Assembly (NCBI GenBank): GCA_965221725.1
Contig: OZ244909.1
Span: 744,001 to 808,000 of the forward strand
From: HK1 sp965221725
GTDB taxonomy: Bacteria > Pseudomonadota > Gammaproteobacteria > HK1
DNA length: 64,000 nt
Direction of reading: 5' to 3'
Notes under the pieces: generated by a model
The model's database searches: none
The model's input: only the letters and a program-made list of their open reading frames with translations
Told to the model about the DNA's origin: nothing
Translations under genes and position numbers: made by a program
Shown: piece by piece, positions 24,315 to 31,345 of the stretch
Position numbering within the stretch: position 1 is the stretch's first letter
Layout: each line of letters starts with the position of its first letter

Positions 24315-25900
24315 GTCGGCGGGCCGGGTCGCTCGCGCCGGAGCGATACGGTGAACGCCCGGTGCGCCCGCCTGGAATCGTAGCGTGCGAACCGCGCCGC
24401 GAACTCGGCTCGCGTCCGGCGCTCCCGCTCGGCCAGCGCCGCGCACCGGGCGTCGATGGCGGCGGCCGCGGCGGCATCCAGCGACGCCGCCGCGTGTTCC
24501 CGAAACGCCTCCAGCACCGCGCACTGGACCTGCGCGTCCTGGTACGCGCCGAGATTGTCCTGCAGATGCTTCAGGCGGGCGATCGCGTGTTCCACCGGCT
24601 TCGCGCGGTGCACGTCGCGGAAGAACTCCAGCAGGTACCGCAGGCGCTTGCAGGTCTTGCGCAGATCGTGGAGCGCTTCGGCCGGACTCGCGTCCCCGAT
24701 CGCCCGGCCCTCGGCCAGGGTTCGGCGGTAGACCCTGAGGATGCGCTTCGCCGACAGGGTGCCGATGGACACCAGGGCGTTCTCGCTCCGCGGGCGCGCG
24801 GGCACCCCGGAAGCCAGAAACTTCCGGGACGCGGCGCGGGCGCGCCGATAGCGCGCGGAGCGCAGGACGCGGCACAGGGCGCGCAGCTCGCGGCTCCTGA
24901 GCGCTTCGAGGTGGGTACGCAGCGCGGCGGACGCCGCCGCCGGTCCCGCCCCGCCGGCGTCCTTGTCGTCGTCCTTGTCGGCGCCGAACTCGATCAGATG
25001 GACATCGAGATCGCGCAACGGTCCCGTGCACCGCCCGAGCCAACCGAAGTCGGCCCGCAGCCGCCGGTTGACGGACGGCGGAAACACCCGCCTCATCTCC
25101 CCGATCAGCGACCGCGCCCGGCGCACCGTGACCCGAAAGTCGTGCAGGCATTCGGGGTCGAGATCGGCCAGGATCCCGGGCGCGTTCGCCTCCAGCACCA
25201 CTTCGAGCCGCGCGAGCACCCGCCGGCATGCGATGTCGGAACGCTCACCGGGGTCGGGGTCGGCGCGGACGGAGGTCGGCATGCCGCCGAAGGCCGCATC
25301 CGGGCCGGCGTCGGCCGCCAGCAGGGGCTCGCGGTCATCGGGCACGACCCCGTCCACCTTCCGCACCCGGCGGATCGCACGCCGCGCCGCGCTCTCGTAG
25401 CCACGCAGGGCACGGATCGTGAGCCGGGTCGGTCCGCGGGATGCGGTGAAGCACTCCACCATCAGCACGGTCTTGTCCTCGGCATCCCGACCCCGGGCGA
25501 CGCCGAACCGCCCCCGGGACTCGGCGACCACGAGCAACCGCCGGACGTCGATCAGGGGCTGAAGCAGCCCGCGGAGGCGCGCATGAACGATATCGCGCGC
25601 GAACGCCGGCAACGCCGCACCGGGCGCGTCGACCACCGCCACCGGCAGCCGGGGCGGCCCGAACTCGCGGTAGCGCAGGCCGGTCTCGTCAGGGAGGGTC
25701 AGGTGCTCCAGCACGAATCCGGCCCGCCGCAAACGCCGGTCGAAGGTGTCGAGATAGCGCACGTGCGCCGCCCGGGCCGCCGGCACGGACCCCGCGAACT
25801 TGCCGAGGGCGGTGGCCACGACCCGGCGCGGCGCAACCCGACGCGGCACCGAGAATGCGCACGCATCAGAGGCAGTGGCGCTGTCCGCGCGTCTGTCCAT
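24311..25900 (-). CDS. CYTH-like / CHAD domain protein
   Basis: The product is 529 residues from the ATG at 25900 (MDRRADSAT). The N-terminal third has CYTH-like features (YLDTFDRRLRRAGFVLEHLT, GLRYREFG). The C-terminal part is a CHAD domain: two helical histidine/arginine repeats LHDFRVTVRRARSLIGEMRR and LHDLRKTCKRLRYLLEFFRD. CHAD binds inorganic polyphosphate and targets proteins to polyphosphate granules (established for the family). Key CYTH ExExK residues are not obvious, so the triphosphate-tunnel activity may be lost. It is upstream of and overlapping with the ParA-like gene. Confidence 0.85.
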   Translation of the reverse strand: MDRRADSATASDACAFSVPRRVAPRRVVATALGKFAGSVPAARAAHVRYLDTFDRRLRRAGFVLEHLTLPDETGLRYREFGPPRLPVAVVDAPGAALPAFARDIVHARLRGLLQPLIDVRRLLVVAESRGRFGVARGRDAEDKTVLMVECFTASRGPTRLTIRALRGYESAARRAIRRVRKVDGVVPDDREPLLAADAGPDAAFGGMPTSVRADPDPGERSDIACRRVLARLEVVLEANAPGILADLDPECLHDFRVTVRRARSLIGEMRRVFPPSVNRRLRADFGWLGRCTGPLRDLDVHLIEFGADKDDDKDAGGAGPAAASAALRTHLEALRSRELRALCRVLRSARYRRARAASRKFLASGVPARPRSENALVSIGTLSAKRILRVYRRTLAEGRAIGDASPAEALHDLRKTCKRLRYLLEFFRDVHRAKPVEHAIARLKHLQDNLGAYQDAQVQCAVLEAFREHAAASLDAAAAAAIDARCAALAERERRTRAEFAARFARYDSRRAHRAFTVSLRRERPGPPT

Positions 25901-26068
25901 GAGCGCGTAATCTACCGCTATCGGAATCGCATGACCGGAAAGTTTCAATCCCGACGCCTGACGTTGTACTGCGCCTGGCGTGATGCGGAAAATCACGCAG
26001 TCGAGCCGTCCATCGGCGAGATTCGCAAATTCCCACCCGGTGCGGCTCCGCGGCCACGCCGGGTTCCA

Positions 26069-26296
26069 CTACGTGGCGTTCAGAAACCGCTCGGGCGAAA
26101 TTGCGGCCTGCTTGAGAATGGCCCGAAGCGTACCTTCAGGAAGATCGCCGGAGCGGTTGGGGAGTGTCGTGTAGCGATTGGTGTTCGCGTTGAACCATAT
26201 CTCGTGCGAACCCGCGACTTGTCGATCGAACGTGAAGCCGAGCGTCTTCAGGCGCCGAGCGACTCGACGACAGGAAAAGCCGGCGAGGCGTCCCGT
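26069..26296 (-). pseudogene. hicA: HicA-type mRNA interferase toxin with lost start codon
   Basis: On the minus strand, directly after the hicB stop, the frame reads TGA-ACG-GGA-CGC and continues GRLAGFSCRRVARRLKTLGF, FDRQVAGSHEIWFN, NRYTTLPNRSGDLPEG and TLRAILKQAAISPERF to a TAG at 26069-26071. This is a complete HicA/YcfA fold (about 75 residues) with the catalytic His in GSHEIW. The position expected for ATG is ACG, one transition away, and no other good start precedes the conserved core. Translation may be very weak or absent; ACG is a poor start. Confidence 0.75.
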
Positions 26297-26530
26297 TCAA
26301 CAGCCGCCGACCACCAGCGGGTAATCAAACGAATCCCCGGTTTCCTTGAGCATCGGGCAACCATGTCGATCCGTCTGCGCTTCCAGCAACCTCTTGGCCA
26401 CGTCTCGGGCGATTTCCAGCGTTTCGGTCACGGTGCGGCCCTGCGCCACCAACCCGGGAACATCCTCCGATGTCGCCAGATACACGCCCTCCGGCAGCTT
26501 TTCGATATGGACGTTGACGATCCGTTCCAT
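26297..26530 (-). CDS. hicB: HicB-type antitoxin (DUF1902-like)
   Basis: The product is 77 residues: MERIVNVHIEKLPEGVYLAT, SEDVPGLVAQGRTVTETLEI, then ARDVAKRLLEAQ. This is the partial RNase H-like fold of HicB/DUF1902 proteins. The gene lies immediately 5' of hicA (antitoxin first). No C-terminal DNA-binding domain is present in this short form. Confidence 0.82.
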   Translation of the reverse strand: MERIVNVHIEKLPEGVYLATSEDVPGLVAQGRTVTETLEIARDVAKRLLEAQTDRHGCPMLKETGDSFDYPLVVGGC

Positions 26531-26607
26531 ATGTCCGGCCTCTTCAATCCAAAGCTCGGCCTCAAGCCCGCATTTCTCAACGAGTCACGGATACGCTCGC
26601 GGGTGGC

Positions 26608-26902
26608 TTCAGCGCGCGGAGTCCGCCCGCGACGGCGACGGTGCCGGAGGTGGCCATGCGGGCGAAGGACAGGTAGTGCGAGACGGCCCGCGGGTCACCG
26701 GCGACCTTGCGGCTCACGCCGTCGCGCCCGTGGATCACCACGGGTTTGCGCGGCTCCAGCACGAGGCGAAGGGCCACGTCCCGGTGCATCGCGGTCAGTA
26801 GCTGCACCGGGCGCGCCGCGTCCTCGAAACGCCACTCGACGCTCCAGTTGCCGTTCCACACGCGCGGCGGCGGCGGCACCGGCGATGCCCGGCCCGGCCC
26901 GG
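26608..26902 (-). pseudogene. Degenerate partial copy of the attH-like gene
   Basis: The DNA is nearly identical to two parts of the intact gene at 29818-31137: its extreme 3' end (ttcagcgcgcggagtccgcc) is joined directly to its middle (from the AVSHYLSF..GTVAVAG region up to RVWNGNW). The join falls at a short gcccgc homology, so about 500 bases were deleted internally, and the 5' third is missing. The encoded piece has a few substitutions (for example FARMAT for FTRMAA). It cannot make a functional product. Confidence 0.85.
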
Positions 26903-26991
26903 AGGCGGGCGAGCATACCGAGGAGGTGCTCCTCGAAGCCGGCTATTCGGCGGCCGGGATCGCCGACTTCCGCACCCGCCTAGCGGTGTAG
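26893..26991 (+). pseudogene. C-terminal stub of a CaiB/BaiF family III CoA-transferase
   Basis: The plus-strand frame ends PEAGEHTEEVLLEAGYSAAG then IADFRTRLAV and a TAG stop. The sequence GxHTEEVLxExGYS near the C-terminus is characteristic of CaiB/BaiF formyl-/carnitine-CoA-transferases. Only about 30 residues survive, joined to the truncated attH copy. The remaining 26992-27048 is gene-free. Confidence 0.7.
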
Positions 26992-27818
26992 CGCGCTCGC
27001 CTCCGCACGCATGCGCACGGGGGCGAGCGGGTTTCGGCCAGTGCCGCTTCACTGTATATTAAAGGTGAAGTCACAATAGGTGGCATAGGGCGGGGTGCCC
27101 AATGCCCGCGCCTCTGGCGTGGGCCATATGGGCGGGCCACAGTTGTCGCCGCCGCCCTTGAAGGTGGCGAAATACCCACCGTCATTGATGGGACGCACAT
27201 CACCTGCTGGTATTGGCTCCCCCGCCGATTGACATAAACCACTCCCGCTGAAGCACAGCTTGCCCCAGATGCGGACCGTGAACATGCCGGTGTGGGGGAT
27301 ATGGCGGCCGGTTGGCACATTATCCGCGCCCTGCTGCGGGTTTGGCGGACAGGGAGGGCTTCCGCGATTGGCCGTGAACGTTCGTCCTTGAACGGTGACT
27401 GTTCTCGAGCATTTTGGCTGGCCGAAGTAGGTGCAGGCTGTGGCGATGGGCTGGCCGTGGCTGTACTTGCCGGTGGCGTTGTGGAAGCCGACCAGCCGCG
27501 TTGCCTCCCCGCTGCCGTATGCGCACCGGGATCCGGCGCCCACTCCGAGAATCGTGGTGCCGGGCCATTCCAAGGCCTCAATATCCAAGTTACTAATAGC
27601 AGGCGTAGCTTGCGTGTCGGTGAACAAGGTGCCGTTCAGCGAGGTGACGGGGTTCCCGTAATCCCTGCCCTCGTTCTCCAGGACCACTGTTAAGTAATCA
27701 AAGTTGCCAGGGAACCTGAATGTCTGCGCCGCGGCGGGCCCGGCCACGAGGGCGAGAGCGGCGGCCAGAGTGAGAGCCGCAACGGGGGCGGCCAGCCGGG
27801 GGGTCAGGCGTTCACGTT

Positions 27819-27831
27819 GGGGGGGGGGGGG
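27819..27831 (+). repeat. G homopolymer, 13 bases, left of the IS
   Basis: Thirteen G abut the IS left end (CAGGG at 27832). Together with the 23-base run on the right it makes up the original homopolymer, which includes the target-site duplication. Exact lengths are uncertain because homopolymers are error-prone. Confidence 0.8.
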
Positions 27832-29062
27832 CAGGGCAAGATCACTAAAATCCCATGTAAATCAGTGCATTCTGTGATCTAATGCCACTCTGGCCAAGGA
27901 GAGGAACGTGATCAGCAATGGACAACAGTGCCCCCGAGGGTCTGATCGAACATTTCTCGAAGTTGGAAGACCCGCGCGTCGACCGGAACAAGAAGCATGA
28001 GTTGATTGATGTCATCGTGCTGTGCGTGTGCGCGGTGCTCAGTGGGGCCGAAGGTTGGTGCGACATCGAGGAGTTCGGTCGCGCAAAGCTGGACTGGTTA
28101 CGTCGTTATGTCCCGCTGGCCAATGGGGTCCCGGTCGATGACACGATTGCCCGCATCATCTCGGCGTTGTCGGTCAGTGGGTTTCAGGCGTGCTTTCTCA
28201 GTTGGATGGAGGACGTGGTCAAGCTCAGCGACGGTGAGATCATTGCGCTCGATGGCAAGACGCATCGACGCACCCATGATCGCAAGCGAGGGGTGAAGGC
28301 GCTGCATATGGTCAGTGCCTGGGCGTGTCGCAATGGGGTGGTGCTTGGGCAGGTGAAAACCGACGAGAAGTCGAACGAGATCGTGGCGGTGCCGGAGTTG
28401 CTGGAGAAGCTTCAATTGAAGGGGTGTATCGTGACGCTGGATGCGATGGGGTGCCAACGCGCGATCGCGAAGCAGGTCAAGAAAGGCGGTGGGGATTACG
28501 TGTTGGCGCTGAAGCGCAATCAGCCGGAATTGGAGCGCGAGGTTCGGGCGTATTTCGAGGCGGCGGAGCGGTGCGACTTTGGCGGTTCGGAGATGGGGCA
28601 CGAGGCGACTTGCGACGAAGGTCACGGGCGGATTGAGCACCGGAGCTATTTCTTGTCCACGGACCTTGGTGCGTTGTCGGGTGTCGGGAAGTGGAAGGGA
28701 CTGAAAGCGATGGGAATGGTGGAGTCGGAACGTCATTGTGGAGGGCGTGTCAGTGTTGAGCGGCGCTACTACATCACCTCGCTTGATGACGTGAAGGTGT
28801 TTCAACGGGCGGTGCGTTCACATTGGAGTATCGAGAACGGGTTGCACTGGCGGTTGGACGTGACGTTTCGCGAAGACGCAAGCCGGATTCGTCGAGGCAA
28901 TGCGCCTCACAACATCGGGGTGATTCGTCACATGGCGATGAACCTACTCAAGCGCGAGAAGACGAAAATGAGCTATAGGCGCAAGAGAGTCCGGGCCGCT
29001 CTGAACGATGCCTTCCGAGATAAGTTGTTGATGGGACAATGACTTTATATGCGGTCACCCTG
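27832..29062 (+). mobile_element. ISAs1-family insertion sequence, copy 1 (1231 bp)
   Basis: The ends are CAGGGCAAG (left) and GTCACCCTG (right), giving a short inverted CAGGG terminus. Apart from the flanks it is identical in length and apparently in sequence to 41835-43065. The insertion is inside a G/C homopolymer, so its 10-base target duplication cannot be delimited. It contains one transposase gene. Confidence 0.9.
27918..29042 (+). CDS. ISAs1-family DDE transposase
   Basis: The product is 374 residues, also known as H-repeat-associated type. Features: N-terminal associated domain HFSKLEDPRVDRNKKHELID, first D in EIIALDGKTHRRTHD, second in CIVTLDAMGCQRAIAKQV, then DYVLALKRNQPEL and the C-terminal RSHWSIENGLHWRLDVTF with the E. 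The stop overlaps an ATG (ATGA) near the right terminus. Base composition (lower GC) differs from surrounding genes, which fits a mobile gene. Confidence 0.95.
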   Translation: MDNSAPEGLIEHFSKLEDPRVDRNKKHELIDVIVLCVCAVLSGAEGWCDIEEFGRAKLDWLRRYVPLANGVPVDDTIARIISALSVSGFQACFLSWMEDVVKLSDGEIIALDGKTHRRTHDRKRGVKALHMVSAWACRNGVVLGQVKTDEKSNEIVAVPELLEKLQLKGCIVTLDAMGCQRAIAKQVKKGGGDYVLALKRNQPELEREVRAYFEAAERCDFGGSEMGHEATCDEGHGRIEHRSYFLSTDLGALSGVGKWKGLKAMGMVESERHCGGRVSVERRYYITSLDDVKVFQRAVRSHWSIENGLHWRLDVTFREDASRIRRGNAPHNIGVIRHMAMNLLKREKTKMSYRRKRVRAALNDAFRDKLLMGQ

Positions 29063-29085
29063 GGGGGGGGGGGGGGGGGGGGGGG
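29063..29085 (+). repeat. G homopolymer, 23 bases, right of the IS
   Basis: Twenty-three G follow the IS right end (CCCTG ending 29062). On the minus strand this is the C tract that follows codon 9 of the interrupted secreted-protein gene. Confidence 0.8.
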
Positions 29086-29190
29086 ACAGACGTGTGTCAA
29101 GAGTCGTGGCATGGCGTGGTTCCCTCTCTCAAGAATGCCGGCCGGGTGTCTTGAGGCGGTCCCCCGGCAGGCGTTGGTCAATGAAACAAG

Positions 29191-29328
29191 GATAGGCTGA
29201 CAATGGACACCGGTCGTCGCGACGGAGCAGAAGAACGCACCCTCCGCGCCCCAGTCGCGATGCACGACTGCCGCCCAGCGCTCACCGTCGCTCCGGAATC
29301 GGCTCGCCGCGTCGCTCTCGATCGTCAT
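29191..29328 (-). pseudogene. ada: N-terminal fragment of Ada DNA-repair regulator
   Basis: The frame reads ERWAAVVHRDWGAEGAFFCS then VATTGVHCQPI, the zinc-binding methylphosphotriester domain start of Ada (normally TTGVYCRPSC). The Tyr and Arg of the motif are changed to His and Gln and homology stops at once, so only about 46 residues of a 350-residue protein remain. It overlaps the truncated vapC in another frame. Confidence 0.7.
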
Positions 29329-29500
29329 CGAGAACGACCACGGCATCCTGTATGGACGCCTCCCGGAATGCAAGGGCCGATCTCGGTTGTGCGTCTCTGC
29401 GGCGGCGGAAATTGACACTGAGCCCCTGTCCCGCCGGTTTGCTGCGCTCCTTGCGGGAAAGGAGCGCATGGGTGTCCAGCAGGAGGCGCTGCGTCGTCAA
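29282..29500 (-). pseudogene. VapC PIN-domain toxin truncated after 15 residues
   Basis: The TTG at 29500 overlaps the antitoxin stop (TTGA). The first residues MTTQRLLLDTHALL are the classic PIN-domain start with the catalytic Asp, but the sequence then becomes unrelated (SRKERSKPAGQGLS). The remaining acidic catalytic residues are missing, so the toxin is dead. Confidence 0.7.
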
Positions 29501-29748
29501 TGCCCATCCGGGAAGATCTTCGATTTGTTGATGGCGTCAATGAGTTCCTCGTCATCGTCGTCGAAGCCGGGCGCCATGCGCATCCGGCCTTCAAGCCCGC
29601 CGGGCTTTCGTTCTTCCAGGCGCTCGCGGTAGGGCGTGAGGCGCAACCAGGGCTCGCCGGCCCTGGCGATGACGACTTCCTCCCCCTCCCAGGCCAGCTT
29701 GCCCAGCTTGGAGAGTTGCGATTTCGCTTCGTGCATGTTCACTTTCAT
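29497..29748 (-). CDS. Phd/YefM-type antitoxin, orphaned
   Basis: The product is 83 residues: MKVNMHEAKSQLSKLGKLAW followed by EGEEVVIARAGEPWLRLTPY. This is the Phd/YefM DNA-binding fold; the C-terminal acidic tail (PGFDDDDEELIDAI) would wrap the toxin. Its partner VapC is truncated directly downstream, so the antitoxin has no visible target. Confidence 0.82.
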   Translation of the reverse strand: MKVNMHEAKSQLSKLGKLAWEGEEVVIARAGEPWLRLTPYRERLEERKPGGLEGRMRMAPGFDDDDEELIDAINKSKIFPDGH

Positions 29749-29817
29749 GATGACGCGCTCAAGTAGCCAGGCTGGGCCAAGACTGGCAAGGGGCCCAACA
29801 TTCGTCGCTGATTCCGT

Positions 29818-31137
29818 TCAGCGCGCGGAGTCCGCCCCCGCCGCCGCTTCTCCGATGGCGCCGATGTCGAGCCTGCCCGCGTAGCCGGTCATCTCCAGAT
29901 AGCCGATGCCCGTGACCGGCCGCCCCTCGCGTTCGCCGGCGTAGCGCACCGCGCCCTCCCAGTACGGGGGGAGGATGCCGTCCCCGGAGAAGACCTCCTG
30001 GGCGTCGAGACGCGGGCGGACATCGAGGCGGAGGCCGATCTCCGGGACTTCCACCTGCCACTCCACCGGATACGCCGCGCCGGTGGCCTCGCTCCGCCAC
30101 CGTCGTCCCGGGCGGAAGCTCACCCCGCCCGGATCGATGGGGCGGGCACGGCCGGCTGCGTCCACCCAGGTGCCGAATCGGTCGGGGCCGTAGCCGCCCT
30201 GCCCGTCGCGAATGCCGAACAGCATCAGATCGGAGCCGTCGTCGAGCTGCACGCTCATCCAGTCCCAGCCGACCTTGCCCGGCGTCAGATAGTCGGAGAA
30301 GAACTCGTGGTCCATCCATGCCTGCCCCTGCACGGCAAATTCCTCGCCCGCGACGGCGACGGTGCCGGAGGCGGCCATGCGGGTGAAGGACAGGTAGTGC
30401 GAGACGGCCCGCGGGTCACCGGCGACCTTGCGGCTCACGCCGTCGCGCCCGTGGATCACCACCGGCTTGCGCGGCTCCAGCACGAGGCGGAGTGCCGCGT
30501 CCCGGTGCATCGCGGTCAGTACCTGCACCGGGCGCGCTGCGTCCTCGAAACGCCACTCGACGCCCCAGTTGCCGTTCCACACGCGCCGCGCGGCGGCGGC
30601 GGCACCGGCGATGCCCGGCCCGGCCCGGTTCAGGCGCTCGCCAAGGACGAACCGCTCCCCGTCGGTGTCGGTCACCGCGAAGTGCGCCAGATACACCTGG
30701 TCGAGATCCCAGGCCGACTGCGGTTCCGCGTCGACCACTCGCGTCCGACGGAAGAACGTCAGCTCGAATCCGAAGTGCCGCCCCGACGCGGTGAATAAAT
30801 TGCCGGTGTAGTACCACCACTCGGACTCGAACTCCGGATGCGCGAAGTGATCGCGCGGGAACTCGAACGGGTAGCCGGGGACCACCCGCGCGGGCGCCGG
30901 GCCGGGCTCCGCGTCGGCGCTCGCCGCCCCGGGAATCGCAGCGGCGACCACGACGGAAAGCACGACGGCAAGCGCCCAATGCGGACGGGGGAGCCGGGGC
31001 GTAATCCTTCCGTCCTCAGGTGATGGAGCGGAGGAAGGTGCGAAGCGAAGGCGGGCGCGACCCCGAAACATGCCGAATAGCTGCCAGTCCCGACATGGCC
31101 GTCCCCCGACAACGAGAGGCGTGCGCCGCGCCCGCAT
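29818..31137 (-). CDS. AttH-like protein with CrtC-type lipocalin domain
   Basis: The conserved part runs from HPEFESEWWYYTGNLFTA through FGFELTFFRRTRV, HPxA..., GQAWMDHEFFSDYLTPGKVG and WDWMSVQLDDGSDLMLFGIR to GYLEMTGYAGRLDIG. This is the paired lipocalin-like CrtC/AttH domain found beside AttE-AttF-AttG ABC systems. A hydrophobic export signal (WALAVVLSVVVAAAIPGAAS) precedes it. The start is uncertain: the ATG at 31137 has ggagcgagag upstream; ATG 31074 is an alternative; a strong ggacggaagg precedes an ATT codon at about 31006 that would give an ideal signal peptide. A broken second copy lies at 26608-26902. Confidence 0.75.
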   Translation of the reverse strand: MRARRTPLVVGGRPCRDWQLFGMFRGRARLRFAPSSAPSPEDGRITPRLPRPHWALAVVLSVVVAAAIPGAASADAEPGPAPARVVPGYPFEFPRDHFAHPEFESEWWYYTGNLFTASGRHFGFELTFFRRTRVVDAEPQSAWDLDQVYLAHFAVTDTDGERFVLGERLNRAGPGIAGAAAAARRVWNGNWGVEWRFEDAARPVQVLTAMHRDAALRLVLEPRKPVVIHGRDGVSRKVAGDPRAVSHYLSFTRMAASGTVAVAGEEFAVQGQAWMDHEFFSDYLTPGKVGWDWMSVQLDDGSDLMLFGIRDGQGGYGPDRFGTWVDAAGRARPIDPGGVSFRPGRRWRSEATGAAYPVEWQVEVPEIGLRLDVRPRLDAQEVFSGDGILPPYWEGAVRYAGEREGRPVTGIGYLEMTGYAGRLDIGAIGEAAAGADSAR

Positions 31138-31345
31138 CACGCGCTCTCGCTCCTGGCTCGCCGAACCGGAAGCGTCGCTCCGCGCACGGAGGCGTCGGTG
31201 TCGCGTCATTTTCAATTTCCAACCGCCCTTGGAGCCGCACACCGTCGGAACGCCCCTCCCCACAAAACCCGTCCCGATTCCCGCAGGGAGGCACAAGACC
31301 GGCGGAGAACGCCGGCTGGACGGGCGTTCCGCCCGCACAAACGTA

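Larger units (their letters stand above)
27049..29112 (-). pseudogene. Secreted protein gene with a C tract, split by an ISAs1-family element
   Basis: The ATG at 29112 has gagagaggg upstream and reads MPRLLTHVC into a run of C (Pro codons). The run continues on the other side of the IS and leads into QRERLTPRLAAPVAALTLAA, a signal-peptide hydrophobic core ending GPAAA, followed by about 225 mature residues (TFRFPGNFDYLTVVLENEGR ... TYCDFTFNIQ) with six or more Cys and Gly/Pro-rich loops. The mature part (27049-27747) is intact. I do not recognise the family. After removing the IS and a 10-base target duplication, the C tract would be about 26 long; 25 or 28 would keep the frame, so length changes would switch translation on or off. 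Confidence 0.6.
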
